In this document: piece by piece, positions 34,589 through 45,800 of the stretch | Numbering within the stretch: position 1 is the first letter of the stretch | How the letters are laid out: every line of letters starts with the position of its first letter | Assembly: GCF_022024015.1 (NCBI RefSeq) | Contig: NZ_CP091786.1 | Coordinates: forward strand, 1,922,001 to 1,986,000 | Source of the DNA: Prevotella sp. E9-3 | Lineage (GTDB): Bacteria > Bacteroidota > Bacteroidia > Bacteroidales > Bacteroidaceae | Reading direction: 5' to 3' | DNA length: 64,000 nt | The notes under the pieces: generated by a model | Seen by the model: the letters and a program-made list of their open reading frames with translations, nothing else | Database searches by the model: none | What the model was told of the DNA's origin: nothing | Made by a program: the position numbers and the translations under genes

Positions 34589-36618
34589 CTCCCTAATTGA
34601 TAAAGTTGAAAATATATAGTGTCGTTTATCTCAACTGGAGAAGCAAAAGTATTTCTTTTGCGTCCGTTAGCGATAAAGATTTCTTGAAGTTTAGCAAATG
34701 AAATAGGATATTCAAAGACCTCTGTATGGCAGAACTTTAATGCCCTAATATCTGTATTTATATCACTACCACATAATTTGTAAATGTCTTTCCATTCATA
34801 AATGCCATATCGCCTGTTTACATGAAAAAGATCTTTGGGCTTTCCTGTCATCACTTCTGTAAGATATGAAGAAGCTACAATCGATTTTGCGTGAGAATAA
34901 CGTACGTCTTTTCCACTTACATACCATAATATCCGAGCTGGATATTTTTCTGTAATAGGCTTCGTGTGGCGATAATAGACATTCTCAAAACTCCACAGTT
35001 TTTCTGGATTAGCGCCAAATAAATCTTCGCCAGCAATAGCCAAATCAAACAACTGTCCAGCCCAATACGGCTTTATTGGTACAATGTATGTAGGAATATT
35101 CAATCCTTTTATCTTTAATGGGAATAACTTCCTTTCAACTGCCAAAAGTAATCTGTCGTTATTTTCAACAGTTATTGACGGATATGACTGATGGATTATA
35201 TTTGATACTTCTTCTTTGGCAACGATAATGTTATATACATACTTAACATATAGATTATTCTGCAGTACAAATCCAAATTTGTCCAAGATATCCTTCTGCT
35301 TTTCTGTTATATATTTCTCTCTGAAAACGATTCTTTTCTTCTCACCTTTAAGAATCCTTTTCATAATCTCAGAAATAATTTGGAAGAACAGAGCGTTGCA
35401 AATATCTTTGTCACAGATACGCAATAATTCTATATCTGTCGAATCATCCTTTTCAGTTATCCCATAAAATGCAATCGCATCACTATGTCGTTTTAGAACA
35501 TATAGTTTTCCTTCGCTTTTATTTATTAGTTCTGATACTAATGCATTAAAAGTTTGTTTGTCTTCACCATCTTTTTGCATCCAAAATCTATTAACACAAT
35601 TAGATAGCTCCTGTGGACTTAGTTTAGAGAGAGAATCAGAAGCAATACCTATCAACTGATTGGGGAGATACTCTTCTCCATGCAGGAGTTGGTCTATCTG
35701 CATAATGAACTCTTGAGGATTGTATATTTGTAGTGAGTATTTCTTTTCTATGATCTCCCTTTTATTAACCAATCCTTCATCATAAGTTATAAAATAAGGT
35801 GTTTGAGAAACAATACATGATGCAATCTGTTTTCTGTCAGATATATCGTTATCTGATTTCCCAATGATTATCTGCTCCAACTCTTTTACGAATTCCTTTT
35901 GTTTCTCCACATCAACATGAATCTGAGTAAAAGAAGATACAAGGGCCCGTGTCTTTGCTGCACGTTGCAGATTCTCGTCTCTGTCTATTTCATTATATGC
36001 TTCTGGAGCAATGCACAATTCAGCTTCGTCTATCAACCAGTCTGCCAATAGGCCACGTGGATCTTCTTGTGGACTCACATAATCCGCATTTTCTGCTTCT
36101 CGCAGTTTAACGATAATATTCATATCCAGCAAAGCCTTCACCTTAGAAGTCAAAGCTACTGAGAATAAGTCTGGCTGATTAAAGTCGTACCACCATCTAT
36201 TCAGATAATTCACTTCATAACTTCTACTTCTGACTTTTTCGCGAGGAACGAATCCGAAATTTCTCCATACAGAAGACGCATAATCAAAATCAGTCCTGCA
36301 ACTAAGCGAAATACCTCTATAATCTTTTTCGTATTTACTTTTGAGAGCATTCAACAATGCAGTAGAAACACCTTTGCCTCTGTATTCTTCGCTAACGCAC
36401 AAATGAACGATGCTAATTCGGGAAAAGCGAGAGACTATACGAAACATCAAATAGCCAGCCAATGTCTTGCTATCATGCGCGATAATAATACATTTATTCC
36501 TTGCATGATCCTCAAAGCCACCTTCGGGCATATACCCTAATGTGGCTGAGTTTTTTCTTCCCAATGCTTTCACATCTTCGAAGAAGCTATTTCTGTTGTC
36601 AATGAATTCTATCGTCAT
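34570..36618 (-). CDS. GNAT-PIN-GNAT-like-EVE-like multidomain protein
   Basis: This 682-residue protein starts with a GNAT acetyltransferase domain (about 1-130) with acetyl-CoA motif VSEEYRGKGVSTALL. A PIN-like nuclease domain (about 160-300) follows with acidic residues Asp165 (LLDMN), Glu210 (AYNEID), Asp261 (ISDRKQIA) and Asp280 (ITYDEGL). Next is a second GNAT-like region (about 370-470), probably without the acetyl-CoA loop. The end (about 500-680) resembles an EVE/PUA-type module (YPARILWYVSG, FHVNRRYGIYEWKDI). PIN domains usually cut RNA. It overlaps HNH and ASCH genes on either side by about 20 bp, suggesting a coupled toxin or effector module. Confidence 0.75.
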   Translation of the reverse strand: MTIEFIDNRNSFFEDVKALGRKNSATLGYMPEGGFEDHARNKCIIIAHDSKTLAGYLMFRIVSRFSRISIVHLCVSEEYRGKGVSTALLNALKSKYEKDYRGISLSCRTDFDYASSVWRNFGFVPREKVRSRSYEVNYLNRWWYDFNQPDLFSVALTSKVKALLDMNIIVKLREAENADYVSPQEDPRGLLADWLIDEAELCIAPEAYNEIDRDENLQRAAKTRALVSSFTQIHVDVEKQKEFVKELEQIIIGKSDNDISDRKQIASCIVSQTPYFITYDEGLVNKREIIEKKYSLQIYNPQEFIMQIDQLLHGEEYLPNQLIGIASDSLSKLSPQELSNCVNRFWMQKDGEDKQTFNALVSELINKSEGKLYVLKRHSDAIAFYGITEKDDSTDIELLRICDKDICNALFFQIISEIMKRILKGEKKRIVFREKYITEKQKDILDKFGFVLQNNLYVKYVYNIIVAKEEVSNIIHQSYPSITVENNDRLLLAVERKLFPLKIKGLNIPTYIVPIKPYWAGQLFDLAIAGEDLFGANPEKLWSFENVYYRHTKPITEKYPARILWYVSGKDVRYSHAKSIVASSYLTEVMTGKPKDLFHVNRRYGIYEWKDIYKLCGSDINTDIRALKFCHTEVFEYPISFAKLQEIFIANGRKRNTFASPVEINDTIYFQLYQLGRWKEQK

Positions 36619-37495
36619 CTTTCTTTATTAGCATAGGATTTACATCAGATAAACTAAATGACAACGTTTCTGCGTCATCTTCCAATGGAGAAAGTCCTTT
36701 ATGTCCTTCAATCCATTTCTGATATTCAGAAATATCAGGGTCAGACAAACAAATAGCGTATTCTATACCAGCTATAGCCATCACAAAGTATATTTCTGCT
36801 TCTACATTTCCATTTTGAAAATGTTTATGTTCTTTTACGAACAGCTTCATCTCATGAAGTATCTCATAACAAATGTTCTCGTTTTGATTAAAGTAACAGT
36901 CTCCTTCTGAATATAATCGCCGTTGATGATATTGCCAGGTTTTGCCCTTGCCATATCGAGCATACTCTCGTAGGTTATTTAATATATCTTTCTCACTACC
37001 CAAGAGTTCTTGGACACACAAATCGTATTTGTCCTCTCCCATATTATATAGGAAATATTCATAAGCACATTTTGCAAGGAAACGAGACATAATAGGGTTT
37101 GGGTATTCTGGTTCAGGAATATATGGTCCAATTATTGTTTTTGCTTTTCCTGCTTCAATTAAATCATATAGTTCTTCGTCAACAACCGCTTCTATATGTC
37201 CATCTTCTGTTGTATACATTACAACTTCTCCACTTTTCATTATTTCAGGGAAAAACATCTTCTCTTTAACAAAACGTCCTTTCTTTGTTAAGATCTCATT
37301 TCTAAATCGCATCGAGACAAAATAGGGCAGAGCCAACAATTCCTTTTCAATTTTAACAGAGAAATAGTTGTTACAGGTATCACAGACATATCCTTTGGGA
37401 AGAATATGTTCCTTATTCCCAAGTGACTCAGGAATAATATGCTCAACACTTTTAGAGGTTGAAGAATCCTTATGACAAAATATGCAAATACTCAT
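36599..37495 (-). CDS. HNH endonuclease-like protein
   Basis: This 298-residue protein has an N-terminal HNH/zinc module: Cys4 and Cys7 (CIFCHKD), His19 in VEHIIPESLG, then Cys38 and Cys41 in VCDTCNNYF. The remaining 250 residues are unrecognised and might confer target recognition. HNH modules of this type cut DNA. It overlaps the ATPase gene by 4 bp (ATGA) and the GNAT-PIN gene by 20 bp, so it belongs to the coupled core of the operon. The ATPase-HNH pairing recalls ATPase/nuclease defence pairs such as Septu, but the family relation is not proven. Confidence 0.78.
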   Translation of the reverse strand: MSICIFCHKDSSTSKSVEHIIPESLGNKEHILPKGYVCDTCNNYFSVKIEKELLALPYFVSMRFRNEILTKKGRFVKEKMFFPEIMKSGEVVMYTTEDGHIEAVVDEELYDLIEAGKAKTIIGPYIPEPEYPNPIMSRFLAKCAYEYFLYNMGEDKYDLCVQELLGSEKDILNNLREYARYGKGKTWQYHQRRLYSEGDCYFNQNENICYEILHEMKLFVKEHKHFQNGNVEAEIYFVMAIAGIEYAICLSDPDISEYQKWIEGHKGLSPLEDDAETLSFSLSDVNPMLIKKDDDRIH

Positions 37496-39423
37496 ATCTT
37501 ATCTCTCAATTTAACGCTATGATCATATATAATGTCCAATAAATTGTCGGTATTAGGAAGTCCATACTCTACACAATATTTGTTATAAGCATCATAAATG
37601 GATTCATATATTTCTTCTGAAGGAAGTGTATGACGAACACCGTTTATTATCAGTTCTTTTACATAACATTTAATAAAATAAGAAATCCGATAATGCCCTG
37701 CAACATTTAGAAGAAGCATTTTCCCCTTCTTGATATCTATGCAAATTGTAACAGGAGTTCCATCAGGTTTTACCAGTTCTATACCCATTGCATGATTAAC
37801 TTTGATCTCTACCCTGTCTTCAAGAATTTTTTTTAATTCATTTAAGACTTTTACAATATTTAGTATTTCTTCCTTATATATCGGAGATCCTATATCATAA
37901 TGAGAAACAGTGTTTAAAACGTTATCTTTATATATTTTCAGATTCTTAAAGTGAGAAAAATCGATAGATTCTTTGGCACAATAGGATTCTAAGCTAATTA
38001 TTCTATCATTTAATGAGGTCTCTATTGTATTACCTGACGTTAAATCCACACGTTTCTTCAATGTATCTGGATATAACTTTTCTAATATCTCTTCACACCA
38101 CTTCCTAAGTTTTTGACCACATGCAGGATAATCATGCTTCGCATAATAATCCATCATCTCTAATGGCATATCTTTATCTTCAATAAATTTAGGGTAAGGT
38201 AGGCAAGGCTTATAATCATTGTCCTCATCAACATCATGCATGTATAATCCCCCCATTAGCCATTCCCTTTGCATTTTCTCTATCGCAATCTTTTTTTTTA
38301 GTGTTGCATAAAACAATTTGTCATGAGTAAACAGATATACTTTGTATTTTTTTACCACAACATTCAACAAATAATCTACAACTTTCATACGATTACTCAT
38401 GTCAAGGCTTATCAGCATGTCATCCAGGGCTAAGAAACGTCCGTTCGCCGCAGTAACAGTATCTAATAAAGCAAATCTTATGGACAATGCAATCGCAGTT
38501 AATTTTGCTTCGTTAAAATAGGTTTGGGGCTTTTCTATAGCGCGATAAGAGACACCATCATTTTGTAATTCCTCTATTTTAAGAGTAATTGATGGTTGCA
38601 ATAATTCCATACTGGTGCTTACACTCTTTGGCTCCATGACTCCTGCTTTCTCTACATTCTGATACCGAAGTCCACATCTTAACCAGTATGATTTATTAGG
38701 CTGTGGGACTTTATCCCTATTGTTATCGTATCCAAGGGTTATTTTTATTTGGCAGTCCTCAGAATTCCGAAAATGGTTATTGTATATTATAGTCGCCGTT
38801 TCTACTGCATTAGAGTTGATTTGTTCTATAACATATTTCGTTTCTGCATTAAACTTATCTATTCTTGCTTGATATGAGGGATCTATTGTGTTACTCTTTC
38901 CACGACGTTTTATACCTTTCATGACATCGTCATATATCATGCTTATATATTCAGATTTATCTTGCGTTAAAACAAATGGAAGAATATCCTTTATAAATAC
39001 AGGGAACAAATCTATATACTGTGAATTTCTGAAACTGAAGACATTAAATAGAAATTTATGATTTATAAAAACACATTGTCCGTTTAAATCTCGCAAAGGA
39101 GAAATAGGCTGTGTTACCGACTCCTTGTACCCTTGGATCGAGACACCATAAGTGACATCACTACCTGCAAATTCTATTTCGACTTTTGCATTAAACTTTT
39201 TCTTGTTTTGATTTAAAATGCTTTCTGGATGATTAATATCAAAATAGATAGGATTTTTATCTTTACATTGACTTTGCAGTAAAGAATGCAATGCATAATA
39301 GATAGAAGATTTTCCACTTCCGTTCTCACCATACATCAAAAGATTTTTTCCTTCCAATTCAAGGGTAAAATTATCAGGAAAGGCTTTAAAACCATCTATC
39401 GTTATTTTAGAAATTGCAGCCAT
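37492..39423 (-). CDS. SMC/RecF-like AAA ATPase
   Basis: This 643-residue protein has the N-terminal half of an ABC/SMC-type ATPase (ITIDGFKAF, Walker A YGENGSGKSS with Lys38). The distal half lies near residues 320-350: Walker B with D-loop FLALDDMLISLDMSNR, then the H-loop VYLFTHDKLF. A long C-terminal region (about 400-643) has no recognised domain; no TOPRIM motif is obvious. Such ATPases act as sensors or motors in phage-defence systems. It starts 1 bp after the methylase stop and overlaps the HNH gene by 4 bp. Confidence 0.82.
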   Translation of the reverse strand: MAAISKITIDGFKAFPDNFTLELEGKNLLMYGENGSGKSSIYYALHSLLQSQCKDKNPIYFDINHPESILNQNKKKFNAKVEIEFAGSDVTYGVSIQGYKESVTQPISPLRDLNGQCVFINHKFLFNVFSFRNSQYIDLFPVFIKDILPFVLTQDKSEYISMIYDDVMKGIKRRGKSNTIDPSYQARIDKFNAETKYVIEQINSNAVETATIIYNNHFRNSEDCQIKITLGYDNNRDKVPQPNKSYWLRCGLRYQNVEKAGVMEPKSVSTSMELLQPSITLKIEELQNDGVSYRAIEKPQTYFNEAKLTAIALSIRFALLDTVTAANGRFLALDDMLISLDMSNRMKVVDYLLNVVVKKYKVYLFTHDKLFYATLKKKIAIEKMQREWLMGGLYMHDVDEDNDYKPCLPYPKFIEDKDMPLEMMDYYAKHDYPACGQKLRKWCEEILEKLYPDTLKKRVDLTSGNTIETSLNDRIISLESYCAKESIDFSHFKNLKIYKDNVLNTVSHYDIGSPIYKEEILNIVKVLNELKKILEDRVEIKVNHAMGIELVKPDGTPVTICIDIKKGKMLLLNVAGHYRISYFIKCYVKELIINGVRHTLPSEEIYESIYDAYNKYCVEYGLPNTDNLLDIIYDHSVKLRDKI

Positions 39424-39424
39424 A

Positions 39425-42400
39425 TTAACTTTGAATTATGTTTTTAAGATATTCAGGACTCCGCGATACAAACAGGTTCAGTCTTGTGCGGACTTCATTA
39501 TCAGTTTTATACAATATATCAAATACGGATGCTATTGTTTCTGTTTCTTTTGTCGCATGTTCCAAAGGCTTTATAATTCTATATAAATAATCAATAATAT
39601 TGATTTGTCTTTCAATCATATGTTCCTTAAAGAATAATTCATAGACACAACCATCAATAATATTTTCAAAACAGTCACCAATAAACTGGTTGCTTATCAC
39701 ATTATCGACAGCAGGTGAATGGGGATTTCTAAGATATACCATATAATCATAAAGAATTGATAATAATGTCTGTTCAGTTTCTGTGGCTTTTGGAATATAT
39801 AATTTCCTCACATTGACAGGTTTTACTTCTGCGAAAGTACGTCCTTCCTCTTGAGTTAGTTTTCTATACAAATAGTTTGTCAACTTTGAATTTAATGCTG
39901 ATGAAATATACTTATACTGATATTCATTAGTATTCTTCTTGAAAACAAGAATACTATTCAAAACAAAGAAGCCATTTTCATCAAAAACACATCGAATCCT
40001 ATCAGAAGTTTGACGCATTATTATTTTGGATTCCGTGAAAAGTTGTTCATATCGAGGCCAGTGAAGACACCACCAAGGCAATATTCCTTTCTTTGTTTCT
40101 CTCTTTTTTGACAACTGCTCTTCAAAAGGTTTTAAATAATTAAAAATATTTGAATATGATGGAATGTTTGCTTGCTTTGTTGAATAAATAAGTACATGAT
40201 TTGTATTTTCAATAGAGTATTTATCGATTTCTGCACCGACTAACACTTTATGAATCGGCTGAGTTTCCAGATTCATGCTGTCAGCGGTTTCCTTTTGTAA
40301 TCTAAATATTTTATCTCCGCCTGTTGATATTCCACTAGCCATTTCTTCAGCTATAGAATCAATCGTAATTCCATTCTCTTTAATAGCATTAAGAATGTCA
40401 ATCTCTGAATTAGACATTCCTATAACCAATGCTGGAACAGTCTGAAGTTTCTCAACTTTTATATTATCAATACTTTCATCCCATTCTATCTTCTTAACAT
40501 TATAATCTCTATAATCTGAATAAGCGATGCTATAGTCCTTTGTTTTCTTTGCCTTTCCAACAAAAATACATGTAGGAACATCTGCATTCTCAAAAGTATT
40601 ATCTCCCAAATTGATTGCTCGAATTAACATATTCTCTAAAGAAAGTAGCTCTCTCGTCTTTTCATTCTCATTTTGAAAAAATATATTGTTCGGAACTATG
40701 TAGGAAACAATAGCAGCACCTGACTTTGCACAAAGCCTGAATGCCAAAGATGTGAAATAGCAGAATGTTTCTGGGGAACGCATATGAACATCAGCAAACT
40801 TCTCCTTATAAATTTCTTTCTCCAGATCAGATAGTTTTGCTCCATAAGGAGGATTACCTATGATAATATCGAATCCACGGAATACACCTTCATCATTTAG
40901 TAAAGCAGGAAATTCAAACCGCCATTCAAATGCGTGTTCAAATTGCTTGTTGTTCTCAATTTCTTCTCGTTGCTTTTCTAAGGCTTTGAGTTCTTTTTGG
41001 AGAGCCTTGATTTTCTTCTCATTATCTTTCTTCTTACTCCCAAACAAGTCTTCCATTTGTAGGTTAGCAATGGTTCCACGAACTTTGGCAATCTTACCTT
41101 TCTCTTTGTCACTGAGTTCGGTCTTGAAGGCGTGTTTGATGTCCTCAATCTTTTGGCGGAAATCATCTTTCTGGGCATGGTCGGAAATGTCCGTGTAGTC
41201 ATATACCCACTGGCGATAGTCATCCAAGGTGTAGTGAGTGCCGTTCTTTTGATTGTAGTCCTTCAGCACATTCTGGAATGGGGCATCGAGGGCAAAGCGA
41301 TATAGCAACGAGTCACCACACATGATTTTATAATCAAGGTTCGGCAATGGCTGCGGCTCGTTCTCGTCAACAACCAGTGCCAGCCAAAAACGAAGACGGG
41401 CTATATCTACGGCTCCCTTCTCTATATCTACGCCATAAATGTTGTTCTGAATGATCTCACGTTTTACCTTAGCGTATGAGAAATCTTCATTCTTTCCAAT
41501 GAAGCCATACAACAGATGGCGGCAATCGAACAGAACATTCAGCACTCCCATAGGGAAGGCGCCAGAACCAATTGCTGGGTCACAAACCTTTACTACATAC
41601 AGGGCTTTGTTGACCAGTCTCGCATTCTCTTTGTTTTGCAGAATCGGCTCCACCGCTCTTTGCTTGATGAGGGAGTCGATAGCGGTATGCAACTCATCAG
41701 GCGTATTGCTTTTCAGATACTGGGCAACACTCTCTTTGCTCATGTATTGCACAATCTCCTTCGGGGTATAGAATGCACCTTTGTCTTTGTTATCCTCCAA
41801 CAAGTTCTCGAAGATATGGCCAAGCATTTCTGGGTCGATGCCGATTTCGGAATCCTCTGGATCGTTCTCGTCGATGGTGAAGTTATACATGGCGAAGAAA
41901 TCCATGAGTTCCTTGAAATAGTCATAGGGGAAATCAATGTCTTTCTTGTCTAATTCGTCCTTGTCAAAAAGTCCACCATTCAGATACGGAATCTTGATAT
42001 TCTCACCAAGCCGCGAATCGGCAAGATCATTGTCACGACGTTCATTTAGCGTATTGAAAAACAACGGTTCAAGGACATCGCTCAACAAGCGGTCGTTGCC
42101 CTCATAACTCTCTATTAAGTGGTTCAGATAGAATTTATCTCCACCGTTCCAGCCTTGCTGATTGGCAGGTACGCCCATCCAGCCCTTCTTCTGCAAGAAC
42201 TGAAGGAATACCAGACGGCCCATGAGTTTCTTCACATAGTCGCGGTTCTCTTTTGTGTCGTCATTGATATGCTTGAGGAACTTCACATAACGCTCCTTGT
42301 ATCCATGGAAGAAGTCCTTGTTCAGACGCTCCACTGAGAAGGCATCCTTGATGTTCTCAAACGAAATACCATTACGCTGCAAGACATCGAAACGCCCAAC

Positions 42401-42829
42401 AGGAGTATTGTAATAGTTGTCGCTTTCACCAAAGACGTAAGTAAAACGTTTTGCAGCAGTATTCTCGCCCTTAATGTCACAGACAAAAGACAAACGCCAG
42501 ACAGAGCCACTATCAAAGACAACAAGAGCAGCGTCAAACTCGCCCCAATTTGGATTGATGAATGACTTAACAAGATTACGCAAACCAACACGTTTGCGGG
42601 CTACATTGCCGTGCTGTATCTGATAATAGAACAGACCGATGCGGTAGTTGTCTGTGGTGTCAATGGCACCAAGATAGTAACCCTCTTCATCGTCAGGTGT
42701 ATCGTCTATATGTTCACGTTCTGCTTTCAGTTCTGTTGCATGGAAATAATGCCGTAGCATATTTTGCCATCCTTCTTGATTGAACGGCTGCTGAAATATC
42801 TGTCGTAGGTTGTCTTTGCTATATGTCAT
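39425..42829 (-). CDS. Large N6-adenine DNA methyltransferase (Eco57I/PglX-like)
   Basis: This 1134-residue protein has the gamma-class N6-adenine methylase core: motif I KVCDPAIGSGAFPMG near residue 415-425 and motif IV IIGNPPYGAKL near 657-666, with a charged coiled insert (about 570-640) between. The C-terminal third (about 800-1130) has the layout of a target-recognition region. The first 200 residues (FDAALVVFDSGSVWRLSFV) may be a degenerate nuclease-like or regulatory domain; I see no convincing PD-(D/E)XK triad. It should mark self DNA for the linked helicase/nucleases. Gaps to neighbours are 12 bp and 1 bp. Confidence 0.88.
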   Translation of the reverse strand: MTYSKDNLRQIFQQPFNQEGWQNMLRHYFHATELKAEREHIDDTPDDEEGYYLGAIDTTDNYRIGLFYYQIQHGNVARKRVGLRNLVKSFINPNWGEFDAALVVFDSGSVWRLSFVCDIKGENTAAKRFTYVFGESDNYYNTPVGRFDVLQRNGISFENIKDAFSVERLNKDFFHGYKERYVKFLKHINDDTKENRDYVKKLMGRLVFLQFLQKKGWMGVPANQQGWNGGDKFYLNHLIESYEGNDRLLSDVLEPLFFNTLNERRDNDLADSRLGENIKIPYLNGGLFDKDELDKKDIDFPYDYFKELMDFFAMYNFTIDENDPEDSEIGIDPEMLGHIFENLLEDNKDKGAFYTPKEIVQYMSKESVAQYLKSNTPDELHTAIDSLIKQRAVEPILQNKENARLVNKALYVVKVCDPAIGSGAFPMGVLNVLFDCRHLLYGFIGKNEDFSYAKVKREIIQNNIYGVDIEKGAVDIARLRFWLALVVDENEPQPLPNLDYKIMCGDSLLYRFALDAPFQNVLKDYNQKNGTHYTLDDYRQWVYDYTDISDHAQKDDFRQKIEDIKHAFKTELSDKEKGKIAKVRGTIANLQMEDLFGSKKKDNEKKIKALQKELKALEKQREEIENNKQFEHAFEWRFEFPALLNDEGVFRGFDIIIGNPPYGAKLSDLEKEIYKEKFADVHMRSPETFCYFTSLAFRLCAKSGAAIVSYIVPNNIFFQNENEKTRELLSLENMLIRAINLGDNTFENADVPTCIFVGKAKKTKDYSIAYSDYRDYNVKKIEWDESIDNIKVEKLQTVPALVIGMSNSEIDILNAIKENGITIDSIAEEMASGISTGGDKIFRLQKETADSMNLETQPIHKVLVGAEIDKYSIENTNHVLIYSTKQANIPSYSNIFNYLKPFEEQLSKKRETKKGILPWWCLHWPRYEQLFTESKIIMRQTSDRIRCVFDENGFFVLNSILVFKKNTNEYQYKYISSALNSKLTNYLYRKLTQEEGRTFAEVKPVNVRKLYIPKATETEQTLLSILYDYMVYLRNPHSPAVDNVISNQFIGDCFENIIDGCVYELFFKEHMIERQINIIDYLYRIIKPLEHATKETETIASVFDILYKTDNEVRTRLNLFVSRSPEYLKNIIQS

Positions 42830-42841
42830 GATGGAATGCTG

Positions 42842-45800
42842 TTAAATAAATGTTTCGGAAATAATGATTTGTGGGTCACAGACTTTGGGTAAAGCCTTTT
42901 CTTGCATTTCATTACTCATCGTCTGGTACTCATCAATGAGTTCAGCCAAAGTACGTTTCAGTTTGGCTTCGTCTTCCTTGATTTGCGCTTTGTCGCCCTT
43001 GTAGGGTTTAGAGAAATCACGCAAACGGCGAGGCAACTGGGTATATATACCTTTATTAATATAGTCGGTGAGAATATGGCATTGTACCTTTGTCGTATTG
43101 TCAGAGATGACTTGCGTAATTCTGCGCAAGAAGTTAAGGGCTGTTTTCGAAATGTTATCGAGGTCTGTGCGATTGATGGAAGCATCGTCTGCCGCCTCTA
43201 CATATTCCTTTGTGTATTTGCCCAAAGCGCGATTTACGTGTTCGTAATTCTTGCTGTCTGGCATGAATGGAGCGGCTTGCTCTTCTGGTTTTGCCTTCAG
43301 ATACTTGATAGCCTCCAAGAAATCAATTGGCTTAACAGCTTTATCGGTAGCCAGATAAAACTCCGTCTTCACGTCGGACGATACGTAAATGATGGACTTA
43401 TCAGTATGTTTACCTGTGTTACGAGCCACACGACTCTTCAAAGGCAACTGTTTAACCTTGTCGTATAGTTCTCGATTGTTGTGATAGACATCACGCAGTT
43501 CACGAATCAAAGCCAGCTTCTCGTCCATCGAATCCTTCACATTGCTGTCGAACATCTTGAACTGCTTTACGATTTCCTCCTTGGAATAGATCTGCACATC
43601 CTCGCCAAAAGCAGAATGGAAACCCTGCAACTTAATAAGGGCATTTTCGTAAAGTTGGATTTGCTCATTGCCTTGTGGGGATGGATAGAACATATAATTA
43701 TAGATAAACTCAGCCACAGAGCCAATACGATTCACACGACCGATGCGCTGCATCAATCGGGAAGCATTCCATGGAGAATCATAGTTGACAATGATATGGG
43801 AACGATGCAAATTGACACCTTCCGCCAAAACATCAGAAGTAAGAATAATATTGTACTGGTCTTTCTGCACCTCGCTATTAGCATCGAAATTCTCTTTGAT
43901 GATGTTTGCCTTCTTGTCGCGGTTGTCAGCAGTAATCGTCAATACGTCTGTTCTGCCTAACTCATTCTCTAATCTGTCCTTCAGATAGTTCAGGGTATCT
44001 ACACTTTCTGAAAATACCACCAACTTTCCTGATACGTTTCGATTATCAAAGAATTCAGTTTCCAGTTTCTTTCTGAACAAGTCAAACTTTTGATCATCAT
44101 GCTCTTTCTGCCAATCAGCATTGAGTGCTTCCAAGACCTCCTTGTCATGACGAAGCATCTCAATGAAATCCGGCTCAAAATCGTCAGACTTATACAGGAT
44201 ATCGCTTTCTTGATAGCCTTTCTTCATCGCCAGTTCAATAATCTGATCCAGTTCCATACCTTTTGCCTGCAACTCTTTCACATTCAACTCTGGTGCAATG
44301 ATGACCTTGTTTTCGGCAAACATCTTTAACATGTCGTTGGTGATACGAAGCAAGGTGGCCAACGAAAGTTTGAAAGCATGGAAACTACTTTCCAGACGCT
44401 TCACCATGTGAACACGATAGATACCTGCCAGCGTCTGACCAACATGAACCGCATTGCGATACTTAGCCCGGAACTCTGGCTTCAGAAATTCAACTGCACG
44501 ATAGCGTGCATAATGCAGATGAGGGTCAAACTTGTCGTCAGACAGAACATTCAGCGTGTAGAAGAAGCGCCTGCTGGTGTCAGCATCCATCATATATTCC
44601 AATGAGATAGGCGGCTGAGGCTTGGGGAAGATAATACCTTGTGCCTGCAAGTCTTTCTTGTATTCTGGGTCGTTCTCAATATTGTGGCGTGTACGACGAA
44701 CCGTCACCTTGTCAATCACTTTCTCACGAATGGCCTCATAAATCTTGTCAACGTCGGCTGTAACGTCGCGAGTTTCGCGCTCCTTCATCAAGATTCTATA
44801 AGCCTTAATGTATTCTGCAAAGAATCCTTTTAGATTGGGTATGCCGTCAATTGTGCAATTCTGACTGTCTTGGAATAACAAAAGTAGATTAAGCAGGTCG
44901 TCAGGGCGGTTATTCAATGGCGTGGCGGAAAGCAGCATCACTTTCTTACGTTGGTTCTTTAATAAGCCGGCATTGACGCAATCTGCCTTACAAATCTTTT
45001 GCAATTCGTCGTATTTTCCTGCCCCATCATTACGGAAGCCATGTGCTTCATCGACGATAATCAAGTCGAACTCTTCCTTCGCCTTGTATTGCTCCTTTCC
45101 CTCTAACACACTAGATAGTTTACCATTGGTAATGAATTGCGCTTTACGGGATATACCAAATAACTTAAAGGTGTTTTCCCAGTTCTCACGCAAGGCAGGA
45201 GGAAATACCACCAGAATGCTGGTGTTCTTACCGTTCGCCTCTATGAATCGTTTAGCTATCATGGTAGCAATCATCGTCTTGCCAAGACCTACCACATCAG
45301 CAAGGAACAGACCGTTATGGCGCATGAGCATTTGGAAACCTTGAATCACGGCATCCGTCTGATATTTCAGTTCCATCACGCCATTGGGCAACTGAATGGA
45401 GAAATCATCCTCAATCTGATCACCAAAAGTATCAATGAGCACTTTCAAATAGATTTCGTATGGTGTAGGCTGATAACCTAAGTAGGTCTTTTGCTTGATA
45501 CTTTCAACATCATCGATAGTCAGTGTGATGGCCTCCTCCCATAGCTTCTTAAACTCAGAATGGCAATAGTCAACATCATCAAAGTCCTTCATAGCCACAT
45601 TCAGCTCATAACGCTCTGCCCTTGACGTGCCAAGTCCAGCGTCAGAAATATTAGAAGAGCCCATGATTACCCAGCCATCACTGTTCTCGTTATGATTTTG
45701 CGGAAGGTAAAGATAGAACTTTGCATGGAGATTCTTTGTCGCATGAATCTTCATTTGGAGCCTGCCATCAACTAAGTCCTGGCACATCTGCAAAATACCT

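Noticed and set aside
41516..41953. Plus-strand frame of 145 codons inside the methylase gene
   Set aside because: It is antisense to the conserved motif I region of the methylase and shows no protein-like pattern.
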